Origin: an uncultured Opitutaceae bacterium
GTDB taxonomy: Bacteria; Verrucomicrobiota; Verrucomicrobiia; Opitutales; Opitutaceae
NCBI GenBank assembly: GCA_937902925.1
Contig: CALFNN010000060.1
Location: 36,532-100,531, forward strand
Direction of reading: 5' to 3'
Length of the DNA stretch: 64,000 bases
The notes under the pieces are model-generated. The model saw only the letters and a list, made by a program, of their open reading frames with translations. It made no database searches and was not told where the DNA came from. The translations under genes were made by a program, and so were the position numbers. Positions 53,044-62,747 of this stretch are shown piece by piece. The number at the start of each line of letters is the position of its first letter. Position 1 is the stretch's first letter.

Positions 53044-55632
53044 TCAGTCGATCGGCGCGGGCGAATCCTGCCGGATGTCGGCGGAGGATGCGCCGACAAG
53101 AACGTGCCACTCGCCGCGCGGGATGGCGTAGTCCTTCTTCTCCTCGCTCCAGCGGCGCAGCGTGGTGTCGGTCACGGCGAACGTGACCGTTTTCGTCTCG
53201 CCGCGGCCAAGATGAATCCGTTGGAAGCCGCCGAGCGACTCGCGCGCGCGCGGATGCGCGGCCGCGGGTTCCCGCAAGTAGAGTTGCACGACCTCGTCGC
53301 CGTCGCGCTCGCCGGCGTTGGTCACGTCGACGCTCGCAGTCAGCCGCACGCCACCGTCGCCCGTGCCGGAGGTCACGTGAAGGTTGGCGTAGTTGAACCG
53401 GGTATAGCTCAAGCCGTGACCGAAAGGATAGAGCGGCTTGCCGGCGAAGTAGCGATAGGTGCGGTTCGCCATGTGATAGTCCTCGAATGCGGGCAAGTCG
53501 GCGGTCGAGGCGTAGAACGTCACCGGCAACCGGCCGGCGGGATTGGTTTTTCCCATCAGCACGTCGGCGACGGCGGTGCCGCCGGCCTGCCCGGGATACC
53601 AGGCTTCGACGATGGCGTTCGCGTGCGCGCTGACCCAGGGCGTGGCGACCGCGCTGCCCGACATCAGCACGAAGACGAGCGGCTTGCCGGTCGCCTGCAA
53701 CGCCTCGAGCAATTGCTGCTGCACGGCGGGCAACTCGATCCGCGTGCGGTCGCCGCCGTGAAAGCCTTCATAGTCGATCCGCATTTCCTCGCCTTCGAGT
53801 TGCGCGGTGATGCCGCCGACAAAGACAACGGCGTCGGCGGCTTTCGCCTTTTCGACGGCCGCGGCAAATCCGGCCTTTGAATCCGGCACCTGCCACTGCA
53901 ACACGATCGAGCCCACGCCGGCGGTGTGGAAATATTCGAGGCGGACCGGCACCGCGGTGTTTTCGGGGAGATGCCGATGGACCGATTGGGTTTTCTCACC
54001 CGGCGTCCACGCGTCGATGACCAACTCGTCGCCGAGAAAGAGGCGGAAGCCGCCGTTGCCCTTGAGCGCGAGATCGTAGTCGCCGTCCATGCCCGCGGTG
54101 AGCGAGCCCGTCCAGCGAACCGAAAAATTTTCCGCGGGCACGCCATCGGGCAGGGCCGACTGGCCCCAGTCGAAATCGACGGGCCGGTCGCGGCGATGGG
54201 CGGTCGGGGCTCCGGTGAGGCCGGCGTTCGGGAAGTAGTCGCCCTCGAGGCCGGTATATTCGCCGGACTTCAGGACGGTGCGCGGGATCGCGACGATGCC
54301 GGGAGTCGTGCCAACGTAGTCGCAGCCCTTGGTATAGTCGACGACGGTATCGCCCAAGGCCGCTTTCAAGCCGGCGAGAACGGTGACGGGCGCGGTCGGC
54401 GTGCCGTTGTAGTTGCCGAGGAGGACGGGCACGGAGTTGGCGTTCGGTCCGATGACCGCGACGCGGTGCAACGTTTCCCGGCGCAATGGCAAGGTGCCGT
54501 CGTTCTGGAGTAGCACGATGGATTTGCGGGCGGCTTCCAGCGCGAGTTCGCCGTGCGCCGGAGAATTGTTTTCCGAAAACGGAATCTTCGAGTAAGGCAC
54601 GTCCCCGGGCGGATCGAAAAAGCCGAGGCGGAACATCGTGCGCAGCAACTGGCCGAGCCGCTGATCGACCTCGCCCTCAGTCACCAAGCCGCGGCGGACG
54701 GCATCGGCGATGGCGGATTTCTCCTCGCCGCAGCGGACACACAGGCCGGCCTTGATCGCGAGCGCCTCGGCCTCGGCGGCGTCGTGAGCGGCCTTGAAAC
54801 TGACGTAGACGTCGCGAATCGCGCCGCAGTCGGAGACGACGTGACCGTTGAAGCCCCAGCGCCGGTAGAGCAAATCAAAGAGCCGGTCATTGATGCCGGC
54901 GGGCTGGCCGTAGACGGAATTGTAGGCGGTCATCACGGCCTCGACATGCGCCTCGCGCACGAGCGCCTCGAACGCGGGCAGGTAGGTCTCGTGAAAATCG
55001 GCCTCGTCGGGCGCGACATCGAACTCGTGCCGCAGTTCCTCCGGGCCGCTGTGGACGGCGAAGTGTTTCGCGCAGGCGGCGGCCATGAGGTAGCGGGGAT
55101 CGTCGCCCTGCAGGCCGCGCACGAACGCAACGCCGAGGCGCGACGTGAGGTAGGGATCCTCGCCATAGGTTTCCTGGCCGCGGCCCCAGCGCGGGTCGCG
55201 AAAAATGTTGATGTTCGGCGTCCAGAACGTGAGGCCGAAGTAGCGCTCGCCACCCTTGCCGGTGCGGTTGGCCTCGTTGTATTTCGCGCGCGCCTCGACG
55301 CCCACGGTGTGCGCAAACGTGTGCATGAAGTCCTCGTCCCACATCGCGGCGAGTCCGATCGCCTGGGGAAACACCGTGGCCTCCCCCGAGCGCGCCACGC
55401 CGTGCAGGGCTTCGTTCCACCAGTCGTATTTTGGAACGCCGAGCCGGGGCACGCCGGCGTTGCCGTTGCGCATCAGGCTCGCTTTTTCGTCGAGCGTGAG
55501 ACGCGACACGAGGTCGCGGACGCGAGCCTCGACCGGCAGCGTGGGATCGAGGTAGGGCGCCCGGGGCGCAGGCTGCGCCAGCGCGGATGAGACCAGCAGA
55601 AACGCGAACGGAAGGATGACGGGGTAACGCAT
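53044..55632 (-). CDS. Glycoside hydrolase family 3 (beta-xylosidase/glucosidase) with PA14 domain
   Basis: 862 residues with a signal peptide (MRYPVILPFAFLLVSSALA). The GH3 N-terminal domain shows LVSRLTLDEKASLMRNGNAG, YDWWNEALHGVARSG, FWTPNINIFRDPRWGRGQETYGEDPYL, and the nucleophile region GFNGHVVSDCGAIRDV (Asp of SDC). The SDC-G form and the NEALHG motif are typical of beta-xylosidases. A PA14 carbohydrate-binding insertion lies at about residues 475-620 (LTAGMDGDYDLALKGNGGFRLFLGDE), inside the C-terminal GH3 domain, which then ends with a fibronectin-like domain (RYFAGKPLYPFGHGLSYTRF, VTNAGERDGDEVVQLY). It hydrolyses xylo- or gluco-oligosaccharides in the periplasm or outside the cell. 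Confidence 0.94.
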   Translation of the reverse strand: MRYPVILPFAFLLVSSALAQPAPRAPYLDPTLPVEARVRDLVSRLTLDEKASLMRNGNAGVPRLGVPKYDWWNEALHGVARSGEATVFPQAIGLAAMWDEDFMHTFAHTVGVEARAKYNEANRTGKGGERYFGLTFWTPNINIFRDPRWGRGQETYGEDPYLTSRLGVAFVRGLQGDDPRYLMAAACAKHFAVHSGPEELRHEFDVAPDEADFHETYLPAFEALVREAHVEAVMTAYNSVYGQPAGINDRLFDLLYRRWGFNGHVVSDCGAIRDVYVSFKAAHDAAEAEALAIKAGLCVRCGEEKSAIADAVRRGLVTEGEVDQRLGQLLRTMFRLGFFDPPGDVPYSKIPFSENNSPAHGELALEAARKSIVLLQNDGTLPLRRETLHRVAVIGPNANSVPVLLGNYNGTPTAPVTVLAGLKAALGDTVVDYTKGCDYVGTTPGIVAIPRTVLKSGEYTGLEGDYFPNAGLTGAPTAHRRDRPVDFDWGQSALPDGVPAENFSVRWTGSLTAGMDGDYDLALKGNGGFRLFLGDELVIDAWTPGEKTQSVHRHLPENTAVPVRLEYFHTAGVGSIVLQWQVPDSKAGFAAAVEKAKAADAVVFVGGITAQLEGEEMRIDYEGFHGGDRTRIELPAVQQQLLEALQATGKPLVFVLMSGSAVATPWVSAHANAIVEAWYPGQAGGTAVADVLMGKTNPAGRLPVTFYASTADLPAFEDYHMANRTYRYFAGKPLYPFGHGLSYTRFNYANLHVTSGTGDGGVRLTASVDVTNAGERDGDEVVQLYLREPAAAHPRARESLGGFQRIHLGRGETKTVTFAVTDTTLRRWSEEKKDYAIPRGEWHVLVGASSADIRQDSPAPID

Positions 55633-55722
55633 AGACGGAGAGCGGCAGGATGGGAGGCGAGGCGGGCGCAGACAAATTATTTGTCGTTGGCGCGAGGCGG
55701 CGACCGCGGCAATGGTCTAACA

Positions 55723-57939
55723 ATGGAAGTCACGTCCCCGCTTGCCCTCGCCGCCGATGCGCCGACCACCTTGTGCGGCGTGTGGGTGGACGACGCGGGC
55801 CGCGTGCACATGACGATCGCGACGCCGGACGGCCAACGCGAGGAGCGCAGCGAAACTTTCCGACCGTTTGCATGGCTCAACGACACGCCGCCGGACGCGG
55901 CCGTGGCGGGCGTGACGCTCGACCGATTGCAAGGAGCGGGACCCTTCGACCGGCTGGTGCTCGCCGAGAATCTTGGCAGCTACGAGGCGTTTGTCGGCGT
56001 GGCGAAGGACGTCGTGGGCGTCGATGCGATCCGGCCGCTCGAGAGCCAGTTTTTGCTGCAACGGCGCGAGCGGCTTTATGCGGAGATGAGCTTCGGCCAA
56101 CTGCGCCGCTGCCAGCTCGACATCGAGACGGCATCGCCGGACGGCGGATTTCCCGACGCCGCGCGGCCGGATGATCGCGTGCTGGCGATCGGTCTGCGGG
56201 CCGGCGGCAAAGCAAGGCTGTTGTTGCTCGCGGACAGGACCGACGCGGCGGAAAGAGAATTGCTCTCATCGTTGAACGAAGCGCTGCGGGAAATCGATCC
56301 GGACGTGATCGAGGGGCACAACATCTTCAAGTTCGACCTCGACTACCTGCGCCAGCGCTGCCGCCGGCTCAAGGTGCCCTGCGTATGGGGCCGCTACGGA
56401 CAACGCGCGACGTTTCGGAATTCGCGCCTCAAGGTGGCGGAACGCTGGGTGGATTTTCCGCGGTGCGATCTGCCTGGGCGCGCGGTGATCGACACCTATC
56501 TGCTCGTGCAGATTTACGACATCACGACCCGCGAGATGACATCGTATGGGCTGAAGGATGCGGCGGTTTACTTCGGCATCACGGAGGAGGACAGCGCCGA
56601 GCGCACCTACATCGAGGGCGGAAAAATCCAGGACGCGTTCGCGACGGACCGGGCGAGGTTTTGCGCGTATCTCGAGGATGACCTGCGCGAGACGGAGGGA
56701 ATCGCGGACCGGCTGCTGCCGACGTATTTTGAGCAGACGCGGACGTTTCCGACGCTGCTGCAGGAGGCGACGCTGCGGGGTGCGACGTCGAAGATCGACC
56801 TGCTCTTTCTCGAGGAATATTTTCACGCGCGCCAGGCGTGTCCGCCGCTGTCGCAGGAGGTGCAGCCCTTCGACGGCGGCTACACGCGGAGTTTTCAGGA
56901 GGGAGTTTTCCGGCACGTCCTGCACTTCGACGTGGCGTCGCTTTACCCGAGCATCCTGTTGCACCTCGCGCGCAACCCGAAAACCGACACGCTCGGCGTG
57001 TTCGTGCCGCTGCTGCGGCGGCTGCGGGACTACCGGTTGAAATACAAGCTGCTCGCCCGGCAGGCGCCGACGGCGGAGGAACGCGCCGAGGCGCAGGCGC
57101 GGCAGACGAGCTTCAAGATCCTCATCAATTCGTTTTACGGCTACCTCGGCTTTTCCAATGCGCGGTTCGGCGACGGCGACCTGGCGGCCGAGGTCACGCG
57201 CAAGGGGCGCGAGCTGCTGCAGCAGTTGATCGACGAGTTCGCGCAGCACGGCTGCACCTTGCTGGAGGCGGACACGGACGGCATCTACCTGTCGTCGGAA
57301 AAATATTTTGCCAACCCCGACGAGTTGCTGGCGCTGGTCGCGCCCATCCTGCCGGAGGGCATCGAGCTCGAATACGACGGGCGCTACACGGCGATGTTTT
57401 GTTACAAGGCGAAGAACTACGCGCTCTATGACGGCCGGAAGATCACGCTGCGCGGCAGTGCGCTGCGGTCGCGGGGCATGGAGCCCTACCTGAAAAAACT
57501 CAGCGACGGCCTCATCCGCTTTCTGTTGGGCGCGGCGGTCGAGTCGCCGGTGACGTTGATCGAAGACTATCGCCGCCGCCTGCCGCAGCGGGCGGTGCCC
57601 GTCGGGGAGCTGGCGAAGAGCGAGACGCTCAGCCAGAACCCGGAGGCCTATGAGCGGCTCATGGCGGCGGGCGGCAAGCCGCGCCGCGCCTCCGCGGAGG
57701 TGGCGTTGCAACTCACGCCGCGACCGCGAATGGGCGAGCGCGTGAGCTATTATATCACGGCGAAGGTGAAGGGAAAAACGAGCGACTGGCAGCGCGCGCG
57801 GGCGCTGGCGCTCTACGATCCCGCGAGCGCGCCCTACGATCCGGACTACTATGCGGACAAACTCGACGACTGGATCGAGCGGTATGGCACGTTCCTCGGC
57901 GTGAAGCCGCTGGGCGACGGGCAGGGCGAACTATTGTGA
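55723..57939 (+). CDS. Family B DNA polymerase with 3'-5' exonuclease
   Basis: 738 residues from the ATG at 55723 (an in-frame open start at 55681 is less likely). Exonuclease motifs: Exo I CQLDIETASP near 132, Exo II IEGHNIFKFDLDYL near 198-212, Exo III FCAYLEDDLRETEGI. Polymerase motifs: A HFDVASLYPSILLHLARN near 403, B SFKILINSFYGYLGFSNARF near 465, C LLEADTDGIYLSSEKYF with catalytic DTD near 516. These are family B (Pol II/archaeal type) signatures; the length is shorter than E. coli Pol II (about 783) and lacks a clear beta-clamp tail. Likely role: translesion or repair synthesis. It overlaps the DUF6483-type gene at its 3' end by 9 bp on opposite strands. Confidence 0.93.
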   Translation: MEVTSPLALAADAPTTLCGVWVDDAGRVHMTIATPDGQREERSETFRPFAWLNDTPPDAAVAGVTLDRLQGAGPFDRLVLAENLGSYEAFVGVAKDVVGVDAIRPLESQFLLQRRERLYAEMSFGQLRRCQLDIETASPDGGFPDAARPDDRVLAIGLRAGGKARLLLLADRTDAAERELLSSLNEALREIDPDVIEGHNIFKFDLDYLRQRCRRLKVPCVWGRYGQRATFRNSRLKVAERWVDFPRCDLPGRAVIDTYLLVQIYDITTREMTSYGLKDAAVYFGITEEDSAERTYIEGGKIQDAFATDRARFCAYLEDDLRETEGIADRLLPTYFEQTRTFPTLLQEATLRGATSKIDLLFLEEYFHARQACPPLSQEVQPFDGGYTRSFQEGVFRHVLHFDVASLYPSILLHLARNPKTDTLGVFVPLLRRLRDYRLKYKLLARQAPTAEERAEAQARQTSFKILINSFYGYLGFSNARFGDGDLAAEVTRKGRELLQQLIDEFAQHGCTLLEADTDGIYLSSEKYFANPDELLALVAPILPEGIELEYDGRYTAMFCYKAKNYALYDGRKITLRGSALRSRGMEPYLKKLSDGLIRFLLGAAVESPVTLIEDYRRRLPQRAVPVGELAKSETLSQNPEAYERLMAAGGKPRRASAEVALQLTPRPRMGERVSYYITAKVKGKTSDWQRARALALYDPASAPYDPDYYADKLDDWIERYGTFLGVKPLGDGQGELL

Positions 57940-58413
57940 CGCCGCCGCGTCGGCGGTGAGGAGCGCGCTGGTCTCGGCGTCGAGCGGGGCGGCCTTGAGC
58001 GCCTCCAGCAACCCGGGGACCTTGGGCGTATAGTCGGGCAGGCCCTCGGCCGAAAACATCGCGCGAGCTCTCAGCGTGAATCGCAGCGCGTTGATGTTGG
58101 TGGCGCGGGACATCGCGGGATTGCCCAGCTTGGCATAGGCCGCACCGGCTTCCGCGCTGAGGGCGGCATAGAGCAGGACCTTGTCGCGCGAAAACTCGGG
58201 GGAATCGTCGTCGGTCAGCATCGCGAAATGCTGGTCGGGCGTCAGCATGAAGATCTGGTCGGCCTCGAGACTGAAGAGCCGCTCGAAACCGAGGATGACC
58301 GTTTCCAAGGCCTGGCGGTCGTCACCGTCGCGTCGCTTGAAGGCGATGCGGGCCAGAAGCCGCGACACTTCTTCGATGATGCGGAGCAGATAGTCGCGAC
58401 GGGAAGTGAGCAC
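57931..58413 (-). CDS. DUF6483-like helical protein
   Basis: 160 residues starting at a GTG. All helical, with the pattern YLLRIIEEVSRLLARIAFKRRDGD, RQALETVILGFERLFSLEADQIFML and a TPR-like middle (LLYAALSAEAGAAYAKLG). It resembles the DUF6483 family of Verrucomicrobiota/Firmicutes, of unknown function. The 3' end overlaps the family B polymerase gene on the opposite strand. It is 33 bp downstream of the oxidoreductase beta-subunit gene in the same direction. Confidence 0.75.
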   Translation of the reverse strand: MLTSRRDYLLRIIEEVSRLLARIAFKRRDGDDRQALETVILGFERLFSLEADQIFMLTPDQHFAMLTDDDSPEFSRDKVLLYAALSAEAGAAYAKLGNPAMSRATNINALRFTLRARAMFSAEGLPDYTPKVPGLLEALKAAPLDAETSALLTADAAASQ

Positions 58414-58446
58414 GGAATGCAGGGCGCTGCCGCCCGGGCAACAACA

Positions 58447-60672
58447 TCAACTCCAGCGCAGGTCGGTCCGCGAGAGCGGGAACTGCCGGACGCGCGTGCC
58501 GGTGGCGGCGAAGATGGCATTGCCGATGACGGGCGCGACGGGCGGGATGGCCGGCTCGCCGAGGCCGGTGGTCGGATAATCGGTCTTCAGGAAATGAACC
58601 TCGATCTTGGTCGGCGCATCCGGGATGCGGATCATCGGATACTCGCCGAGGTTATTCTGCACGATCCGGCCGCGCTCGATGTTCAGTTCCTGGAACATCA
58701 TGGTGCCGAGACCGTCGACGATCGAGCCCTGCACCTGGTTTTCGGCGCCGCTGAGATTGACGATCTGCGCGCCGACGTCGCAGGCGGCGACCACGCGGTC
58801 GACCTTGAGCTGGCCGTCCTTCGAGACAGTGACCTCCGCGACCATGGCGATGTAGCCGCTGTGGCTGAAATGAAACGCGATGCCCTGACCCCGGCCTTTT
58901 TCGAATTGCTTCGGATTCCAGCCGGCCTTGGCGGCGGCGAACTTCACGACGCCGGTCATGCGGTCCGCATTGTAGTTGCCGCCCTTTTTCTGGCCGAGCA
59001 GGTCGAGGCGGAATTCGAGCGGATCGCGGCCGGCCGCGTGGGCCAGTTCGTCGATGAAGCCCTGCATGACGAAGCCGAACACGTTGTTGCCCGGCGCCCG
59101 CCACGGCCCCATGGGAATGTTGCACTCCATGACGGACTGCTCGCAGAGATAATTCGCAAGGAAACGCGACGGGAACTGGTCGGCATCGAGGCTGCCGCCG
59201 CTGCGGGGTTGCACGGAGGAACCACCGCCGCGGCTGGGCTCCATGGTGCCGAAGGTCACGAAATGGTTCTTCCACGCGACGATCTTGCCCCCGGCATCGA
59301 GGCCACCCTTGAGAAAGTGGAAACCACCGGCGCGGAATTGATCGTGGTGCAGATCGTCCTCGCGCGACCACGTGAGCTTCACGGGCGCCGGGACCTGCTT
59401 GGCGATCGCGGCCGCCTCGATGATGAAATCCGCCGTGAGCCGGCGGCCGAATCCGCCCCCGGAGCGCATCATGTGCACCGTGATGTCGGTCGCCGGGATG
59501 CCGAGGAGCTGGGAGATCATGCCGTTGCCGCTCGCGGGATTCTGCGAGGGCGCCCAGATTTCCATTTTGCCGTCCTTGAAGTGCGCCGTGCAATTCTGCG
59601 GCTCGATGCTCAGGTGGGAAATAAACGGATAGCTGTAGTCGGCCGTGATGACTTTCGCGGCGCCCGCGAAGGCGGCGTCGACATCGCCGTCCTTGTGCAC
59701 CTGCTGGTGTCCGGGCTGGCTGGAAAGTTCCTTGGCCTTCGCCACAAACGCATCCCAGCTGTCGTTGGCGAACTTGCCCTCGTCCCACGAGACCTTGAGT
59801 TGCTTGCGCGCGCTGAACGCCGACCACGTGGAGTCGGCGACGATGGCGACGCCGGGGAGCAGGCCGGCGGTGTTGGTCGTCCCCTCGAGGATGAAGGCGT
59901 CCTTCACGCCGGGCAGGGTCTTGATCTGGTCGAGATTTGCGCTGACGACCTTGCCGCCAAAGACGGGGCATTTTTCGTAAACGGCGTAGAGCATGCCGGG
60001 CAATTTCGTGTCGATGCCGAAGAGCGGCTGCCCGGTGACGATTTTCGGATTGTCGACGCCGCCGATGCGGGTGCCGAGGATCCGATAGTCCTTCGGGTCC
60101 TTGAGCGGCGCGGACGCCGGGACGGGAAGGGTGGCGGCTTTGGCGACGAGTTCGCCGTATTTGAGCGTCTTGCCGGAGGTGCGGTGGTGCACGGCGCCGC
60201 CCAGGGCGAAACATTCGCCGGCGGGGATGCCCCACGTTTGTGCGGCGGCCTCGATGAGCATGGCGCGGCCCGTGGCGCCGAGCTTGTGGAAATTCTCGTA
60301 GTTGGTCGGCGTCGAGCGGCTGCCGCCCGCGCTCTGCCCGCCGTAAAGTTGCGGATTGAGGTCGGCCTGCTCCACGACGACGTCCTTCCAGTTCACCTCG
60401 AGTTCCTCGGCGATGATCATCGGGAGGGAAGTCTTGATGCCCTGGCCGATCTCAGGCTGCTTCGACACCAGCGTGACGATGCCGGTCGGGGCGATGCGGA
60501 TGAAGGCGTTGGGGCTGAACTCGGTGGCGCCGGAGGCGTTGACCACCTCGGCGGCGGAGGACGTGCCGGCGGACTTGAGGTAAAACGCGAGGACGAGGCC
60601 GCCGCCGCCAATCGCGGACAGGCGGAGGAAGTCCCGGCGCGCCATCGGGCGGGAAAGGGTGGCGGTGCTCAT
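58447..60672 (-). CDS. Isoquinoline-1-oxidoreductase-type molybdenum hydroxylase, beta (large) subunit
   Basis: 741 residues. A Tat signal ([23 protein letters not shown]) is followed by the molybdopterin hydroxylase core: [105 protein letters not shown], and [21 protein letters not shown], whose Glu near the C-terminus is the catalytic base of the xanthine oxidase family. It binds Mo-cytosine dinucleotide and oxidises aldehydes or N-heterocycles (IorB, nicotinate type) in the periplasm. The ATG overlaps the stop of the iron-sulfur subunit gene (ATGA at 60669-60672). Substrate not assigned; electrons probably pass to a cytochrome c. Confidence 0.93.
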   Translation of the reverse strand: MSTATLSRPMARRDFLRLSAIGGGGLVLAFYLKSAGTSSAAEVVNASGATEFSPNAFIRIAPTGIVTLVSKQPEIGQGIKTSLPMIIAEELEVNWKDVVVEQADLNPQLYGGQSAGGSRSTPTNYENFHKLGATGRAMLIEAAAQTWGIPAGECFALGGAVHHRTSGKTLKYGELVAKAATLPVPASAPLKDPKDYRILGTRIGGVDNPKIVTGQPLFGIDTKLPGMLYAVYEKCPVFGGKVVSANLDQIKTLPGVKDAFILEGTTNTAGLLPGVAIVADSTWSAFSARKQLKVSWDEGKFANDSWDAFVAKAKELSSQPGHQQVHKDGDVDAAFAGAAKVITADYSYPFISHLSIEPQNCTAHFKDGKMEIWAPSQNPASGNGMISQLLGIPATDITVHMMRSGGGFGRRLTADFIIEAAAIAKQVPAPVKLTWSREDDLHHDQFRAGGFHFLKGGLDAGGKIVAWKNHFVTFGTMEPSRGGGSSVQPRSGGSLDADQFPSRFLANYLCEQSVMECNIPMGPWRAPGNNVFGFVMQGFIDELAHAAGRDPLEFRLDLLGQKKGGNYNADRMTGVVKFAAAKAGWNPKQFEKGRGQGIAFHFSHSGYIAMVAEVTVSKDGQLKVDRVVAACDVGAQIVNLSGAENQVQGSIVDGLGTMMFQELNIERGRIVQNNLGEYPMIRIPDAPTKIEVHFLKTDYPTTGLGEPAIPPVAPVIGNAIFAATGTRVRQFPLSRTDLRWS

Positions 60673-61184
60673 TTGGCGCCCTCCATGGTGGCGGCGACGT
60701 GCGGCTGCTTGCCGCCCGTGGCGGTGACCGCGATCTCCGCGGCGCGCTTGATGCCCGCGCGGATGCGCATGTAGGTCGCGCAGCGGCAGAGGTTGCCGGC
60801 CATCGCGCCGTCGATGTCCTCGTCGTTCGGGTTCGGATTGTTCTTCAGCAACGCGGCGGCCGTCATGATCTGGCCGGCCTGGCAGTAGCCGCACTGGGGC
60901 ACGTCGAGTTCGCACCACGCCTGTTGCAAGGGATGCGCGCCCGCCGGGTCGAGTCCCTCGATGGTCGTGACCTTCATCCGCCCGACCGTGGAAACCGGCG
61001 TGAGGCATGCCCGCGTCGGCACCCCGTTGAGGTGAATCGTGCAGGCGGCGCACTGTCCGATGCCACAGCCGAACTTGGTGCCGACGAGGTCGAGGTGATC
61101 ACGGAGCACCCACAGCATCGGGGTGTCGGGCGCCACGTCCACGGTGCGGGACTGGCCGTTTACGTTCAGAGTGTATTTGCTCAT
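60669..61184 (-). CDS. (2Fe-2S) small subunit of the molybdenum hydroxylase
   Basis: 171 residues. The plant-type ferredoxin cluster uses C40, C45, C48 and C60 ([17 protein letters not shown] then TRAC). The second helical-domain cluster uses C98, C101, C133 and C135 (QCGYCQAGQ and NLCRCATY). This is the two-cluster small subunit (IorA/CoxS type). It transfers electrons from the molybdenum centre in the large subunit. It is cytosolic by itself and is expected to be exported with the Tat-signal-bearing large subunit. Translation is coupled to the large-subunit gene by ATGA. Confidence 0.95.
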   Translation of the reverse strand: MSKYTLNVNGQSRTVDVAPDTPMLWVLRDHLDLVGTKFGCGIGQCAACTIHLNGVPTRACLTPVSTVGRMKVTTIEGLDPAGAHPLQQAWCELDVPQCGYCQAGQIMTAAALLKNNPNPNDEDIDGAMAGNLCRCATYMRIRAGIKRAAEIAVTATGGKQPHVAATMEGAK

Positions 61185-61302
61185 GGGAGTGGGACGCAGC
61201 GCGCGAGACGGTTGGGAAACGGGGGATGTTGCGGACGCTACGCAAAAAGGAACGACGGTCAATCAGCGAGCCGGGAGTTTTTCACGAGGTCCCCGCCGCC
61301 GT

Positions 61303-61833
61303 TCACGGCCTCGCGGCGCCGCGTTGCACGACCCAGTCGACGATGGCCTGGTCGTTGTCGCCGTGGCGCCAGACGAGCGAAAGAAATTCCGAGGGCAGGA
61401 TGTCGTGTTTTTCGAAAAACGCCCGATCGCCGCCGCAGCAATACATCAACGAGGCGGGCAGCTCGCCGCGGAGCTTGGCGCGGGTCTTGGGCAGGAGGCG
61501 GGGCAGCCACGCGATGCCGCGAACGGCAGCGGTCTTGACGGGAAGGGTGGACTCGTCGAGGACGACCGTGAGTGCGCGACCGCCCTGGACGTTCAGGAAG
61601 TAATCGCGCCGGACGCATTCGATCGCGAGGGCGTTTTCCGGCCCCGGTGCCCCGTGATTGTTGTGGTCCTCCGCGTAGTCGTAGAGGTGCTGGGCGGTGA
61701 GACCGTTGGCGGAGAGAAAGGCGAGTTCGTCGGGCGTGCAGAACGTGTCGGCGCCGCGCCGGCCTTTGGCATAGAGGCCGGCGGCCTTGTCGTAGAGCAC
61801 GCGGAATTTTTGGGCGAAGTCGTAGTGTTTCAT
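61303..61833 (-). CDS. DUF5069 protein
   Basis: 176 residues. The DUF5069-type core has GAPGPENALAIECVRRDYFLNV, VAWLPRLLPKTRAKLRGELP-like (here RGIAWLPRLLPKTRAKLRGE), MYCCGGDRAFFEKHDI, LPSEFLSLVWRHGDND. No signal or membrane segment. The family is common in Verrucomicrobia and Chthoniobacterales; function unknown. It is 118 bp upstream of the iron-sulfur subunit on the same strand. Confidence 0.82.
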   Translation of the reverse strand: MKHYDFAQKFRVLYDKAAGLYAKGRRGADTFCTPDELAFLSANGLTAQHLYDYAEDHNNHGAPGPENALAIECVRRDYFLNVQGGRALTVVLDESTLPVKTAAVRGIAWLPRLLPKTRAKLRGELPASLMYCCGGDRAFFEKHDILPSEFLSLVWRHGDNDQAIVDWVVQRGAARP

Positions 61834-61924
61834 GCGGGAAAGGACCGGGGCGACGCGAGGAGAACGGAGCGAAGATGGCGCCCGAAGGCAAACCGCGGCG
61901 GGAAATTTCGCGGCGCCGGAAAAA

Positions 61925-62659
61925 TCACGGCCGGCCGGAGAACACGAACTCCTGCTGCACCCGCACGACCGCGGGCCGGCCGTCATGCCGCGGCGGCGCG
62001 AACCTCCACTGCGGCAGCACGCTGACGACCGCGACGGCAAACGCCTCGTGCGTGGCGCGGAGCACGACCGGCATCCGCGGCTTGCCGTCCGCGTCGATGT
62101 AGAAATCGAGCGTGACGCTGCCGTCCAGCTGGGCGGGTTGCAGTGACCGACCCGGATGCAGCGGTCGCACCACGCGCCGGGTCTGGAGCGGCTCGTCGAG
62201 TTCGGTGGCCTTGCAGACGAGCGATGTGGCGGCCCGGCCCGGAAAGGCCTTGTTCATGCTTTCGCTCAGCGTGTCCAGCGGGGTCAGCGAAAGCACGGTG
62301 CCATGGGCCTCGAACACAAACGAGAGCTCGAGACGGGTGCCCGTCGGTTCGCCGTGCACGTAGGCAGGTTCATATTCCCAGTCACGCACCGCTTGCAGGA
62401 CCTCGGCGGCGAGCTCCGGGGCCGTGTAGGTTTCGATCAGGCAATCGGCGAATTTTCCGTCGGCGTCGATATTGAGGACGGCCCGGACTTCGCCGCCGGT
62501 GATCCCGCGAACCAGCAGCGCCGCCGGAAACTGGGCGTCGGACGTCTGGATGATCCGGACCGAACGGTTGGCCGGGTCGGCGGCGGCGCTCGCCGGCGGC
62601 AGGCCGCCGGCGAGCGCGACCACAAGCAGTGCGGCGGAGTAGCTCGTGCGCAGGTGCAT
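61925..62659 (-). CDS. Periplasmic protein with TonB C-terminal-like repeats, second copy
   Basis: 244 residues from the ATG at 62659; signal peptide MHLRTSYSAALLVVALAGGLPPASAA. Two TonB_C-like segments: about 45-110 (GEVRAVLNIDADGKFADCLIE, VLQAVRDWEYEPAYVHG) and about 165-240 (GSVTLDFYIDADGKPRMPVVL, AVVSVLPQWRFAPP). The pattern equals that of the protein encoded at 543-1268, although overall identity looks modest. No anchor helix beyond the signal. Probably an envelope protein of unknown function; the genes on both sides give no further hint. Confidence 0.8.
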   Translation of the reverse strand: MHLRTSYSAALLVVALAGGLPPASAAADPANRSVRIIQTSDAQFPAALLVRGITGGEVRAVLNIDADGKFADCLIETYTAPELAAEVLQAVRDWEYEPAYVHGEPTGTRLELSFVFEAHGTVLSLTPLDTLSESMNKAFPGRAATSLVCKATELDEPLQTRRVVRPLHPGRSLQPAQLDGSVTLDFYIDADGKPRMPVVLRATHEAFAVAVVSVLPQWRFAPPRHDGRPAVVRVQQEFVFSGRP

Positions 62660-62747
62660 GACGGGATTTGGGACCGCCTCAAACATGGACGGAATCATCC
62701 CGGTCGCAATCCCGGAGTCCCGCTTTTGCCGACCGTGGCCGCGGGTC

